Assembly (NCBI GenBank): GCA_964513905.1
Contig: CAZENS010000004.1
Location: 1-47,401, forward strand
Source: CAMEGH01 sp964513905
GTDB lineage: Bacteria; Patescibacteriota; Saccharimonadia; Saccharimonadales; Saccharimonadaceae
Direction: 5' to 3'
Length of the DNA stretch: 47,401 nucleotides
Positions 25,765 through 33,532 of the stretch are shown piece by piece (position 1 is the stretch's first letter; each line of letters begins with the position of its first letter). The translations under genes were made by a program, and so were the position numbers. The notes below the pieces were generated by a model. That model was given only the letters and a program-made list of their open reading frames with translations, did not search any database and was not told where the DNA came from.

Positions 25765-25775
25765 CATATTATACA

Positions 25776-25804
25776 TTGACAAAGCATAATACTTATGCTA
25801 TATT
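25776..25804 (+). promoter_or_regulatory. Promoter of small membrane protein
   Basis: Consensus TTGACA (25776-25781), 17-nt spacer ending in TGC, TATATT (25799-25804). The in-frame TTG of this -35 is not the start codon; the ATG at 25815 is. Confidence 0.75.
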
Positions 25805-25814
25805 TAAGAGTATT

Positions 25815-26087
25815 ATGAAGAAGCAAAATAAACAAACAACAAAATCAACCGCAAATAAAAAAAGTACGAAAGCGCTAGTATGCGATTGCTCGAAAGAGAA
25901 AAAGGATCTAACGAGCGCAAAGGGTACTATCTCTGTACTTACAACAGGTGAGGACTTTCGAACGGCATTGCTAATCGTTTCCTTAATCATTAATCTTTTC
26001 TTCCTGATTGCATGGGTAATGCTGCAGGTTACTGACGTTTATGACGGAGCGGTTGCTTCAGCGTTGTTTGATCGTACCATTCGTTAG
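25815..26087 (+). CDS. Small single-pass membrane protein
   Basis: 90 aa from ATG 25815. A Lys/Thr/Asn-rich cytoplasmic N-terminus contains VCDCSKEK, two Cys separated by one residue. One TM helix follows (about 54-75, TALLIVSLIINLFFLIAWVML), then a short outer tail. No known family is recognised. It is a separate transcription unit with a near-consensus promoter between yvcK and mraZ, ending at a GC-rich hairpin. Confidence 0.65.
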   Translation: MKKQNKQTTKSTANKKSTKALVCDCSKEKKDLTSAKGTISVLTTGEDFRTALLIVSLIINLFFLIAWVMLQVTDVYDGAVASALFDRTIR

Positions 26088-26129
26088 ATATACTAAATAT
26101 TCGTGTTGTGTGTCATTGTATGCTTCTTG

Positions 26130-26153
26130 GCTCCCTGCGTAAAAGCGGGGAGC
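26130..26153 (+). terminator. GC-rich hairpin after small membrane protein gene
   Basis: 9-bp stem (26130-26138 with 26145-26153, one G-T pair) and 6-nt loop. It is followed by TTCTCTG, not a clean U-tract, so termination strength is uncertain. Confidence 0.5.
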
Positions 26154-26170
26154 TTCTCTGTCGTCTGGCA

Positions 26171-26196
26171 AGTTATCCACAATTTTGTGGATAACT
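26171..26196. promoter_or_regulatory. Perfect 26-bp palindrome made of two inverted DnaA boxes
   Basis: TTATCCACA at 26173-26181 and its exact inverse TGTGGATAA at 26186-26194, inside a perfect palindrome 26171-26196. TTATCCACA is the consensus DnaA box. It lies about 60 bp upstream of the mraZ -35, so DnaA control of the division cluster is one reading. No other oriC features are near. Confidence 0.65.
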
Positions 26197-26230
26197 ATAC
26201 GTGCATTAATAATAAAGTCAAAATTGGGGG

Positions 26231-26259
26231 TTGCAGTGGGTAGTTGTGGGTAGTATTAT
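26231..26259 (+). promoter_or_regulatory. mraZ promoter with MraZ operator between -35 and -10
   Basis: TTGCAG (26231-26236), 17-nt spacer, TATTAT (26254-26259). The spacer holds GTGGGTAGT at 26236 and again at 26246, exactly 10 bp apart. A further TGGGG is at 26225. MraZ is known to bind TGGG-type repeats spaced by one helical turn upstream of its own gene, so this is a likely autoregulatory operator. The leader is about 80 nt with GAAGGAAAG before the ATG. Confidence 0.7.
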
Positions 26260-26343
26260 AGAGTCAGTGGCAAGGCAAAGCACAATAAAGCTAAAAACAA
26301 ACAAGTCCACTAAAACACATTAAACATAAAGCCGAAGGAAAGC

Positions 26344-26703
26344 ATGGCAACAGTAGATTACTTCGAGCGTAAGCTGGATGAAAAGCGAAGATTAACTATT
26401 CCAGCTGAACTGCGTGAAGAATTTACGAGTGGCATTGTAATAACTCGAGGCTTTAAAGATTACCTACATCTTTACCCGCAAAATATTTGGGATGAAGAAG
26501 TAGAGCCAGCACTACAGGGCAGTATTCTGGATGAACAGATAGCTGACTTGAACGTGCAGTTTAGGCGCGGTAAGTCTGCCGACGAGCTCGATCAAAAACA
26601 GGGGCGAGTTACAATCGAACAACATTTGCTAGACTACGCAGGTATTGAGCGAGAAGTAATTGCAACCAGAGCGGGTAAGTACTGGCGGCTCGAAAAGCCA
26701 TAG
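26344..26703 (+). CDS. mraZ: Transcriptional regulator MraZ
   Basis: 119 aa, shorter than the usual 140-150. Two SpoVT/AbrB-like MraZ motifs are visible: DEKRRLTIPAELREEF (about 12-27) and the second repeat GRVTIEQHLLDYAGIEREVIATRAGKYWRLEKP (about 87-119). MraZ forms a ring and represses or tunes the dcw cluster by binding TGGG repeats, which are present in its promoter. It is the first gene of the division cluster, as usual. Confidence 0.93.
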   Translation: MATVDYFERKLDEKRRLTIPAELREEFTSGIVITRGFKDYLHLYPQNIWDEEVEPALQGSILDEQIADLNVQFRRGKSADELDQKQGRVTIEQHLLDYAGIEREVIATRAGKYWRLEKP

Positions 26704-27021
26704 AAGGCAAAAAGCACCTTAACAATTTGAAAAGAATATCCTCGAGATTAGCCAATCTGGCAACATGATACCGTGGGCCTTCCGAAACCACATTAAACTC
26801 TTCGAAGTACCTTCCTTAAAAACACACCTCCCAAAACTCCACCTCACAAGATAGCTCGGATTTCCGAAGCTATCTCACACACATAAGTCTCTCAAAATTC
26901 TATCTTTGTACCGGTTGCACGACAGCCATACACACTAAAGAGATAGATGACTTGTCAAAAACAAAAACATGCGAAAACAAAAAATGCATGTTGCCAGTTT
27001 GGTGATCTCGAGACCGCTAGT
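26704..27021 (+). other. G-poor noncoding spacer between mraZ and rsmH with hairpin
   Basis: No coding ORF is supported. From about 26800 to 26850 the + strand is rich in C and A and nearly free of G (for example ACACACCTCCCAAAACTCC). This is followed by a hairpin, 26850-26876, whose arms AGATAGCT/AGCTATCT are extended by CGGA/TCCG with one bulged A. C-rich, G-poor RNA is what Rho binds, so attenuation of mraZ read-through is possible. rsmH then has its own promoter. Confidence 0.5.
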
Positions 27022-27027
27022 TATACT
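26999..27027 (+). promoter_or_regulatory. rsmH promoter, leaderless
   Basis: TTGGTG (26999-27004), 17-nt spacer, TATACT (27022-27027), 6 nt to the ATG at 27034. The earlier in-frame ATG at 26947 would lie upstream of this promoter. Confidence 0.6.
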
Positions 27028-27033
27028 AGGGGT

Positions 27034-28044
27034 ATGAGTATTAAAGAACATCCACCACAGCACTATATTCATAATGAATATGAGCTACATGTTCCGGTAT
27101 TATTGGATGCTTCGCTTGACTTGTTGCAGCCAGAAGAAGGCGAGAGTTATCTCGATCTTACTGCTGGCTACGGCGGCCATGCCGAGGCTTTCTTAACTAT
27201 TACCAAAAACTTTTCAGCTGCTACCTTGGTAGATAGAGACGAGAATGCAATTTCTCATCTCGAAAAATTTGCCAGAAAGGGAGCTACGCTACTGCATGCA
27301 GATTTTGTATCGGCAGCGAACAAACTGATTACAGATGGAAAAACATTTGATGTAATTGTTGTGGACCTAGGGGTGTCATCACCACAACTCGACCAAGGCG
27401 AGCGAGGGTTTTCTTTTATGCGAAATGGTCCACTCGATATGAGAATGGATCCAAGTCAAACGGTTTCTGCGGCGACTGTGGTGAATACATATTCACCAGC
27501 AAAGCTTGCAGAAATAATTATTCGTTATGGCGAAGAACGTCCGCAATTTGCAAAACGAATTGCGAACGAAATCGTAAAAAGAAGACCGCTTACCACCACA
27601 GGCGAACTTGCCGAATTGGTCTTGCACCTACATCGTGGCAAATGGCAAAAAAGTCATCCGGCCACGCGCACCTTTCAAGCACTGCGAATCGAGGTCAATC
27701 AAGAACTCTCGCAAGTGGAGGCAATTTTACCACTCCTGCCTAGCCTTTTACACCAGAACGGTAGGGTAGGGGTGATAAGCTTCCACAGTTTAGAGGATAG
27801 ATTGGTTAAACGATTCTTTAAAGATCAGGCCGAGGCAGGTTTTGAAGCAGAATTAATGCTTCTTAATAAAAAACCACTCGATGGTGCAATTTACGATGTT
27901 CACAATCCGCGATCACGTAGCGCAAAGTTGCGTGGAGCAGTGAAAATAAACAAGGAAGGGGATAGCAATCATGCCAATCCAAATCAAAGTACAAAACGTA
28001 TCAGCAGAACAAAAAGTTCAGGTACGAGTAAAATAGTCTCTTAG
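27034..28044 (+). CDS. rsmH: 16S rRNA (cytosine1402-N4)-methyltransferase RsmH
   Basis: 336 aa. HVPVLLDASLDLL and the SAM-binding DLTAGYGGHAEAFL are followed by the family-specific VVDLGVSSPQLDQGERGFSF and GPLDMRMDP, ARTFQALRIEVNQEL, and GVISFHSLEDRLVKRFF. It methylates C1402 in the ribosomal P site and is a standard second gene of the dcw cluster (formerly mraW). The start at 27034 follows the promoter; 29 upstream in-frame codons rich in Lys/Gln/Cys are judged untranslated. Confidence 0.95.
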   Translation: MSIKEHPPQHYIHNEYELHVPVLLDASLDLLQPEEGESYLDLTAGYGGHAEAFLTITKNFSAATLVDRDENAISHLEKFARKGATLLHADFVSAANKLITDGKTFDVIVVDLGVSSPQLDQGERGFSFMRNGPLDMRMDPSQTVSAATVVNTYSPAKLAEIIIRYGEERPQFAKRIANEIVKRRPLTTTGELAELVLHLHRGKWQKSHPATRTFQALRIEVNQELSQVEAILPLLPSLLHQNGRVGVISFHSLEDRLVKRFFKDQAEAGFEAELMLLNKKPLDGAIYDVHNPRSRSAKLRGAVKINKEGDSNHANPNQSTKRISRTKSSGTSKIVS

Positions 28045-28054
28045 CAGGGATTAA

Positions 28055-28090
28055 AGAAAGTGTGGTGCGCCACCGTGCGCACCGCTTTCT
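28055..28090 (+). other. Hairpin and A-rich leader between rsmH and ftsL-like gene
   Basis: The inner stem GGTGCGC/GCGCACC is flanked by AGAAAG/CTTTCT, 28055-28090. It is followed by an almost pure A tract (28091-28120), not T, so it is not an intrinsic terminator on +. It may be a processing or translation-control element; the A-rich stretch probably serves as ribosome entry for the next gene. Confidence 0.45.
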
Positions 28091-28120
28091 AAAAAAATAA
28101 AAATAAAAAAGAAAAAGAAA

Positions 28121-28468
28121 ATGTCAACATATCAACGAACACAGTACGCTTCACGACGCCAGCAGGGCTGGGGACGCAATCAAAATACTACACGTTTTGT
28201 TTCTCCAGTAAAACTGGGGCCGGTTACGCACACAATTATGGTCGCACTTATGATTCTTGTGCTAGGTTTGATATACTTAACACAGGCGTCTGGCTCTGCA
28301 GGCTATGATTATCAGGCAAGCGACTTGGATACAAGAATATCTGAGCTAACAACAAAAAAGGCAGATCTTGAGGTTGAAAATGCACGGTTAAGCTCGCTAG
28401 AGACAGTTAAGAATAGCGATGTTGCACAGGCGATGACCACTCCAGCTGCTACTGAATATGCACAATAA
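28121..28468 (+). CDS. FtsL-like bitopic division protein
   Basis: 115 aa. A basic cytoplasmic N-terminus leads to one TM helix (about 38-57, TIMVALMILVLGLIYLTQAS), then a coiled coil (about 65-95, SDLDTRISELTTKKADLEVENARLSSLE). Size, topology and position between rsmH and ftsI are those of FtsL/DivIC, which sits in the FtsQLB complex and recruits FtsWI. FtsL sequences are poorly conserved, so the call rests on topology and position. The stop overlaps ftsI (TAATG). Confidence 0.75.
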   Translation: MSTYQRTQYASRRQQGWGRNQNTTRFVSPVKLGPVTHTIMVALMILVLGLIYLTQASGSAGYDYQASDLDTRISELTTKKADLEVENARLSSLETVKNSDVAQAMTTPAATEYAQ

Positions 28469-30213
28469 TGTTATCAAAATTATTATCTATTAGTCGTTCA
28501 CAACTACTAACATTGCTACTAAGTTTAGCGATGTTGTTGATTGTAGGACGGCTTTTTTATTTACAGATAATTCGGCATTCACATTACACCTCCCTCGCCA
28601 ACCGTGAGCAGGTAAAACGATTAGTTATACCTGCAAGTCGAGGTAGTATCTATGCCTTAGATGGAAAGACACCTGTACCACTTGTCATGAATCAACAGGT
28701 ATATACGGTCTTCGCCGATCCAACAGTAGTAAAAAATCCTGAAAAAATTGAGGAAACGATTAGGACTGTTGCTGGCGGTGAGATGGTCGATGGCGACATT
28801 CATAAGATGTTAAGAGATACGTCTACGCAATATCGTGTGCTGGCTCGCGGCGTAACATTACGACAAGCCGAGCTAATCAAAAAACAGAAACTAAAGGGTA
28901 TTGGTTTTCAAAAAGTGTCAAAACGAGTATACCCAGAAGGCCAGCTAGCAAGTCAGACGCTAGGGTTTGTCAACAATGACAATCATGGACAGTATGGGGT
29001 CGAGGAGAAGTTAAACGCTCGCCTGAGGGGTCAAGATGGTGTATTGAAGTCCGTGACAGATGTAGCAAATGTACCGCTATCGATTGGAAAAGATAATATA
29101 CGTAAAGATCCGGTTGATGGAGAATCTGTAGTCTTGACTATCGATAGAAATATTCAGGCAAAAACTGAAGAGATTCTTAAAGCACACTTAGATAAAATGG
29201 GCGCTACTAACGGTAGTGTAATGGTAATGAATCCGAACAATGGAAAAGTTTTAGCGATGTCTAATTTTCCAACGTATAATCCTGCGGAGTATATGAATGT
29301 TCAGGATGCGCAATCTTTTGTAAACACAGTCACAACTGTACCGTACGAACCTGGCTCTGTGCTTAAGACGTTTACCGTAGCGGTGGGGATTGATAAGGGT
29401 GTCATAAATGCCGGCTCCACTTTTTATAATACCGACAAAATTACCGTAGCAGATACGACGATTTCTAATGCGTATAAAGGTCTGACCGGAAACATAACCA
29501 TGCAGACTGCATTAAACAATTCGCTGAATACTGGTATGGTAACGATTGCGCAACGCCTTGGCGATGGAAATTATATAAATAAAAATGCAAGAAACACGAT
29601 TTATGATTATTTTCACAATAGATTTGGGCTAGGTGAGCAGACCGGAATTCAAGTTGCAAATGAACAAAAGGGAATAGTGATTGCCCCAGATGATAGTAGT
29701 GGGCAGGGAAATGCCGTACGATATTCCAATATGGCATTTGGACAGGGGCTTGATGTGACCATGGTGCAGGTTACCGCGGCATTCGGAGCGATAATTAATG
29801 GCGGTACATATTACTACCCAACAGTAATAGAGGGTTCATATAAAGATGGCCGTGTGATATCGGAAGGCCCAACAAGAACAAAGCCGGGGGTTATTAGCAA
29901 GAGTGCCTCCGATCAGACGAAGGAGATGGCATACCAGGCAAGACATGGGTATACGAAGGACGATCGTCAAGGTTACTACATTGGCGGTAAAACGGGTACC
30001 TCCGAAACACTTGAAAATGGACGTTATATCGATAACCAGACGATTGGAACCTACCTTGGCTTTGGAGGGACTAGAGCGGAGACAAAATACGTTATAATGG
30101 TACAGGTATCGGGAAAAGGCATGAACCTAGAGGGGAATAAACATGCCATGCCTGTTTTTACTGATTTATCGAATTGGCTGCTCGAATACTATCAATTACA
30201 GCCAGGAGAATAA
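28468..30213 (+). CDS. ftsI: Septal peptidoglycan transpeptidase FtsI (class B PBP)
   Basis: 581 aa. N-terminal TM helix (about 12-32), PBP dimer domain with RGSIYALDGKTPVPL, then the transpeptidase domain: active-site Ser297 in PGSVLKTF (SxxK), SLN at 352-354 (SxN) and KTG at 508-510 (GGKTGTSE). It crosslinks septal peptidoglycan together with FtsW. No PASTA domains. The start overlaps the ftsL-like stop by one base. Confidence 0.95.
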   Translation: MLSKLLSISRSQLLTLLLSLAMLLIVGRLFYLQIIRHSHYTSLANREQVKRLVIPASRGSIYALDGKTPVPLVMNQQVYTVFADPTVVKNPEKIEETIRTVAGGEMVDGDIHKMLRDTSTQYRVLARGVTLRQAELIKKQKLKGIGFQKVSKRVYPEGQLASQTLGFVNNDNHGQYGVEEKLNARLRGQDGVLKSVTDVANVPLSIGKDNIRKDPVDGESVVLTIDRNIQAKTEEILKAHLDKMGATNGSVMVMNPNNGKVLAMSNFPTYNPAEYMNVQDAQSFVNTVTTVPYEPGSVLKTFTVAVGIDKGVINAGSTFYNTDKITVADTTISNAYKGLTGNITMQTALNNSLNTGMVTIAQRLGDGNYINKNARNTIYDYFHNRFGLGEQTGIQVANEQKGIVIAPDDSSGQGNAVRYSNMAFGQGLDVTMVQVTAAFGAIINGGTYYYPTVIEGSYKDGRVISEGPTRTKPGVISKSASDQTKEMAYQARHGYTKDDRQGYYIGGKTGTSETLENGRYIDNQTIGTYLGFGGTRAETKYVIMVQVSGKGMNLEGNKHAMPVFTDLSNWLLEYYQLQPGE

Positions 30214-30214
30214 A

Positions 30215-31249
30215 ATGAACAATCAAGAACCGCAAATATTTATCACTGAAATGACCGACGTCTTTTTGCTTAGTATCGCCACCTTTGTACTTGCCATGTT
30301 CTTAACGCCAGTTTACACATATTTGGCCTATCGCTTTCGATTTTGGAAGAAACAACGAGACACAAGCACGACAGGCGAGAAGCTACTTGTATTTGTAAAA
30401 CTTCATAAAGAAAAGTTTAAGCGCAACATTCCAACGATGGCTGGAGCGATTGGTGTAATAGCGATTACCGTTGTAACAGCATTTAATCTTGACAGGGGAC
30501 AGACGTATTTGCCGTTGGCAGGACTGATTGGGGGAGCGATAGTCGGATTAATCGACGATATAATAAATCTACACGGCGACGGCACCGGTGTAGCAGGTAT
30601 GCGAAGTGGCGCAAAGTTCTTTATGATCACAGCCATTGGGGCTGTTTTGGGCTGGTTCTTCTATGAGAAACTAGGCTACCATAGTGTTCACGTGCCGTTT
30701 GCCGGTGAGCTGGCACTCGGCTGGTTGATAGTTCCACTATTTGCATTTGCAGTTGTCGCAACTGGTAATGCTGTAAACATCAGTGATGGACTTGATGGAT
30801 TAGCCGGAGGGCTCCTATCGATAAGTTTTGGTGCATTTGGTGTAATTGCATTACTTCAGGGTCATTACGCGCTTGCAGGCTTCTGTTTTACGGTTGTAGG
30901 TGCGCTACTGAGCTACCTGTGGTTCAATATTTACCCTGCCAGGTTCTTTATGGGAGATGTGGGTAGTTTTGCGTTCGGGGTAAGTCTAGGTGTTGTAGCA
31001 ATGCTAACAAATACACTATTTCTACTGCCTGTCATTGGCTTGGTATTTGTGATTGAGGCCGGCTCCAGCTTAATTCAAATTGTGAGTAAAAGATTCTTTG
31101 GCCGAAAGGTATTTAAATCAGCACCGATCCACCACCACTTAGAGGCAGGCGGGTGGCCAGAGACGAAAATTACGATGAGATTTTGGGTGATTGCATGCGT
31201 CATGGCATTTATCGGTGTCTATCTTGCTATCGCCGGAGGGCATATCTAA
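30215..31249 (+). CDS. mraY: Phospho-N-acetylmuramoyl-pentapeptide transferase
   Basis: 344 aa from ATG 30215, preceded by AGGAG at 30203-30207. Polytopic (about ten TM helices) with signature motifs FKRNIPTMAGAIGV, LIDDIINL, NAVNISDGLDGLAGG, YPARFFMGDVGS and APIHHHLEAGGWPETKI. It makes lipid I from UDP-MurNAc-pentapeptide and undecaprenyl phosphate. Upstream in-frame codons lie within ftsI and are excluded. Its stop overlaps the ftsW ATG (TAATG). Confidence 0.96.
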   Translation: MNNQEPQIFITEMTDVFLLSIATFVLAMFLTPVYTYLAYRFRFWKKQRDTSTTGEKLLVFVKLHKEKFKRNIPTMAGAIGVIAITVVTAFNLDRGQTYLPLAGLIGGAIVGLIDDIINLHGDGTGVAGMRSGAKFFMITAIGAVLGWFFYEKLGYHSVHVPFAGELALGWLIVPLFAFAVVATGNAVNISDGLDGLAGGLLSISFGAFGVIALLQGHYALAGFCFTVVGALLSYLWFNIYPARFFMGDVGSFAFGVSLGVVAMLTNTLFLLPVIGLVFVIEAGSSLIQIVSKRFFGRKVFKSAPIHHHLEAGGWPETKITMRFWVIACVMAFIGVYLAIAGGHI

Positions 31250-32399
31250 TGGAGCGTGCGCGTCGACGGCTGGGTGCTAGTAGAGTCAAAGAGGTGGTAC
31301 GCAAGCATCGNNNNNNNNNNNNNNNNNNNNNNNNNNNNNNNNNNNNNNNNNNNNNNNNNNNNNNNNNNNNNNNNNNNNNNNNNNNNNNNNNNNNNNNNNN
31401 NNNNNNNNNNTTTTGGGATTTTTCGCATCATTATTATTGGCTATTTTTGGAAATGTTTTGCACATTGATTCGATTGCGCAATGTGCATTAGGCGCCTGTC
31501 GTTGGTTTGCCATTCCTGGAATCGGAACATTTCAGCCCGCAGAGTTGATGAAGTTCGGAATATTGATTTATCTATCTGGATTTTTGGCTGCACGCATGAG
31601 AGCGAAGGAAGTAAATAATGATGAAAAGACCACGATCCCTCTTGTAATTATTTTAGCTATTTCTGCGTTTTTTATTATTTTCTTGCAAAAAGATCTCGGA
31701 ACTGGAGTTGCGTTAATTTCTATAGTTTTAGCAATGATGATAGCGGCCGGCATCACACTAAAAAGAGGTTTAATTCTCGTGGGTATTTTGGTGCTTGGAG
31801 CGGGCCTAACAATTGCGGTAGCACCACACCGAATTGCTCGTGTCGCAACTTTTATTCAGGGGGACGAAGTCTCTGTTAACGACCCTGGTTCATATCATAT
31901 TGTGCACGCAAAAATTGCAATAGGATCTGGTGGTTTATTTGGGTTAGGAATTGGTAACAGCGTACAGGCAGCTGGGTATCTTCCTGAGGCAATTAACGAC
32001 TCTGTGTTTGCAATTTTGGGAGAGACATTTGGTTTCGTTGGTTTACTGTTTATTCTGGCGATGTTCTATCTATTGTTGCAGCGTATACTTACGATTATGG
32101 ACCATCTGGTCGATGAGCGGTATAAGCTTTTTGCAGCCGGTGTTTTTGGCTGGATAGGCTCGCATGTAATTATAAACGTTGCTGCAATGATAGGACTAAT
32201 TCCACTTACGGGTATTACGCTGCCTTTGCTAAGTTTTGGTGGTACGAGTATGATATTTATAGCGGCTATTTTGGGAATTGTATTTCAGGTTTCGCAATAT
32301 ACGGCGCATCGCTCAGCAGTAAGAAAGGATTCATATGAAGATTCTCGCAGTCGGCGGCGGGTCGGGCGGACACGTTACGCCAATCGTCGCAGTATTTAA
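31249..32399 (+). CDS. ftsW: Septal peptidoglycan polymerase FtsW (SEDS; interrupted by gap)
   Basis: It starts with ATG in the mraY stop (MERARRRLGASRVKEVVRKH). After 100 N the protein resumes in a different frame with LGFFASLLLAIFG, then SEDS hallmarks FAIPGIGTFQPAELMKFGILIYLSGFLA, FLQKDLGTGVALI and YLPEAINDSVFAILGETFGFVG, ending with GITLPLLSFGGTSMIFIAA. The apparent frameshift at the gap is an assembly artefact because the true gap length is unknown. It polymerises lipid II with FtsI. Its basic C-terminal tail (SRSRRRVGRTRYANRRSI) is encoded within the first 65 bases of murG. Confidence 0.9.
31311..31410. other. Assembly gap, 100 N
   Basis: Within ftsW after residue 20. Reading frames on the two sides do not join with exactly 100 bases, showing that the N count is nominal. 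Confidence 0.95.
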
Positions 32400-33492
32400 A
32401 GAATTGCAAAAAGTAAAAGAAAAAAATGAACTTCATTTTTGGTGTGATAAAAAATTCGGACCACAGGCAAAGAAGATCGTTCACCAATACGATGACTCAA
32501 TAAAGATATCTACAATAGTCTCTGGCAAGCTACGAAGGTATCACCACCTTTCATTTGTTCAACACTTGTTAATTCCGTCGGTTGTTTTCCCGAACATAAT
32601 AGATTTTTTTAAGGTAATTTTCGGAACGGCTCAATCTTTAATTAAGCTAGTGGTATTGCGACCAAATGTTATTTTTGCAAAAGGGGGGTATGTTTGTCTA
32701 CCGGTGGGATATGCTGCAAAATTATTGAACATACCGCTTGTTATACACGATAGCGATGCACATCCTGGTCTCACTAACCGAATGCTAGCACCATACGCAA
32801 CGTACATTGGTACAGGCGCGCCGCTAGATAATTATAGCTACCCAAAGAATAAAACATTCTACGTGGGCATTCCAGTCTCATCGGATTTCAAGAAATCTGA
32901 TTCTAAAAGTATAGCGAAGATTAAGCAAGATTTAGGATTTTCGCCCAACAAGCCCCTAGTGGTGATTACTGGCGGTGGGCTTGGCGCAAAGCGTATAAAT
33001 GATGCAATTGTTCGAGATGTAGACAAAATAACGGCATACAGCTCGTTGCTACTAATTAGTGGGGTAGGGCAGTACGATGAATTGCGCAAGGAAGTAGGTG
33101 AAGACACTGATATGTTTCATCTTGTTTCATTCGTTTCTGAGGGAATGGCTGAGATATTATCGGCGGCAGAAGTGGTTGTTGCGCGTGCAGGTGCAACGTC
33201 TATTTTAGAGCTAGCAGCGCTAGGGGCGCCTACGATACTTGTGCCTAATGCTCGACTTACTGGCGGACATCAGCTGAAAAATGCAAAGGTATATGCCAGT
33301 GCAGGTGCTGTTGAGATTGTTGACGAGGATGAGATTATTGAAAGAAGCGATCCACTGACTAATCTTATTCTTGATTTAATTGCCGATAAATCAAGACGAG
33401 AGTCTCTTTCTAAGAAGTTTTCTAGGTTTTCTAAGCCAAATGCTGCGCACGATATGGCCGACTTGATCCTTAAAGCTGCACGCGGTGAGTAG
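32335..33492 (+). CDS. murG: UDP-GlcNAc:lipid I N-acetylglucosaminyltransferase MurG
   Basis: 385 aa. GT-B fold with N-terminal Gly-rich loop LAVGGGSGGHVTPIVAV, FAKGGYVCLPVGYAA, HDSDAHPGLTNRMLA, then ITGGGLGAKRINDAI and the donor-binding VVARAGATSILELAALGAPTILVP. It converts lipid I to lipid II at the inner membrane face. It overlaps the ftsW 3' end by 65 nt in another frame, long even for this compact cluster. Confidence 0.95.
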   Translation: MKILAVGGGSGGHVTPIVAVFKELQKVKEKNELHFWCDKKFGPQAKKIVHQYDDSIKISTIVSGKLRRYHHLSFVQHLLIPSVVFPNIIDFFKVIFGTAQSLIKLVVLRPNVIFAKGGYVCLPVGYAAKLLNIPLVIHDSDAHPGLTNRMLAPYATYIGTGAPLDNYSYPKNKTFYVGIPVSSDFKKSDSKSIAKIKQDLGFSPNKPLVVITGGGLGAKRINDAIVRDVDKITAYSSLLLISGVGQYDELRKEVGEDTDMFHLVSFVSEGMAEILSAAEVVVARAGATSILELAALGAPTILVPNARLTGGHQLKNAKVYASAGAVEIVDEDEIIERSDPLTNLILDLIADKSRRESLSKKFSRFSKPNAAHDMADLILKAARGE

Positions 33493-33514
33493 CTCGTAAA
33501 ATCAAGAGAAAACT

Positions 33515-33522
33515 GATACAAT
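33515..33522 (+). promoter_or_regulatory. Possible ftsQ -10
   Basis: TGATACAAT (TACAAT 33517-33522) ends 10 nt before the ATG at 33533. No good -35. It may simply supplement read-through from murG. Confidence 0.35.
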
Positions 33523-33532
33523 CGTAAGCGAT

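Noticed and set aside
27971..28036. 21-codon ORF within the 3' end of rsmH as leader peptide
   Set aside because: No ribosome site, and no amino-acid run typical of attenuation; overlap with rsmH explains the open frame.
31249..32399. Authentic frameshift or pseudogene in ftsW
   Set aside because: The frame change coincides exactly with the 100-N gap of unknown true length, and both flanks are intact SEDS sequence.
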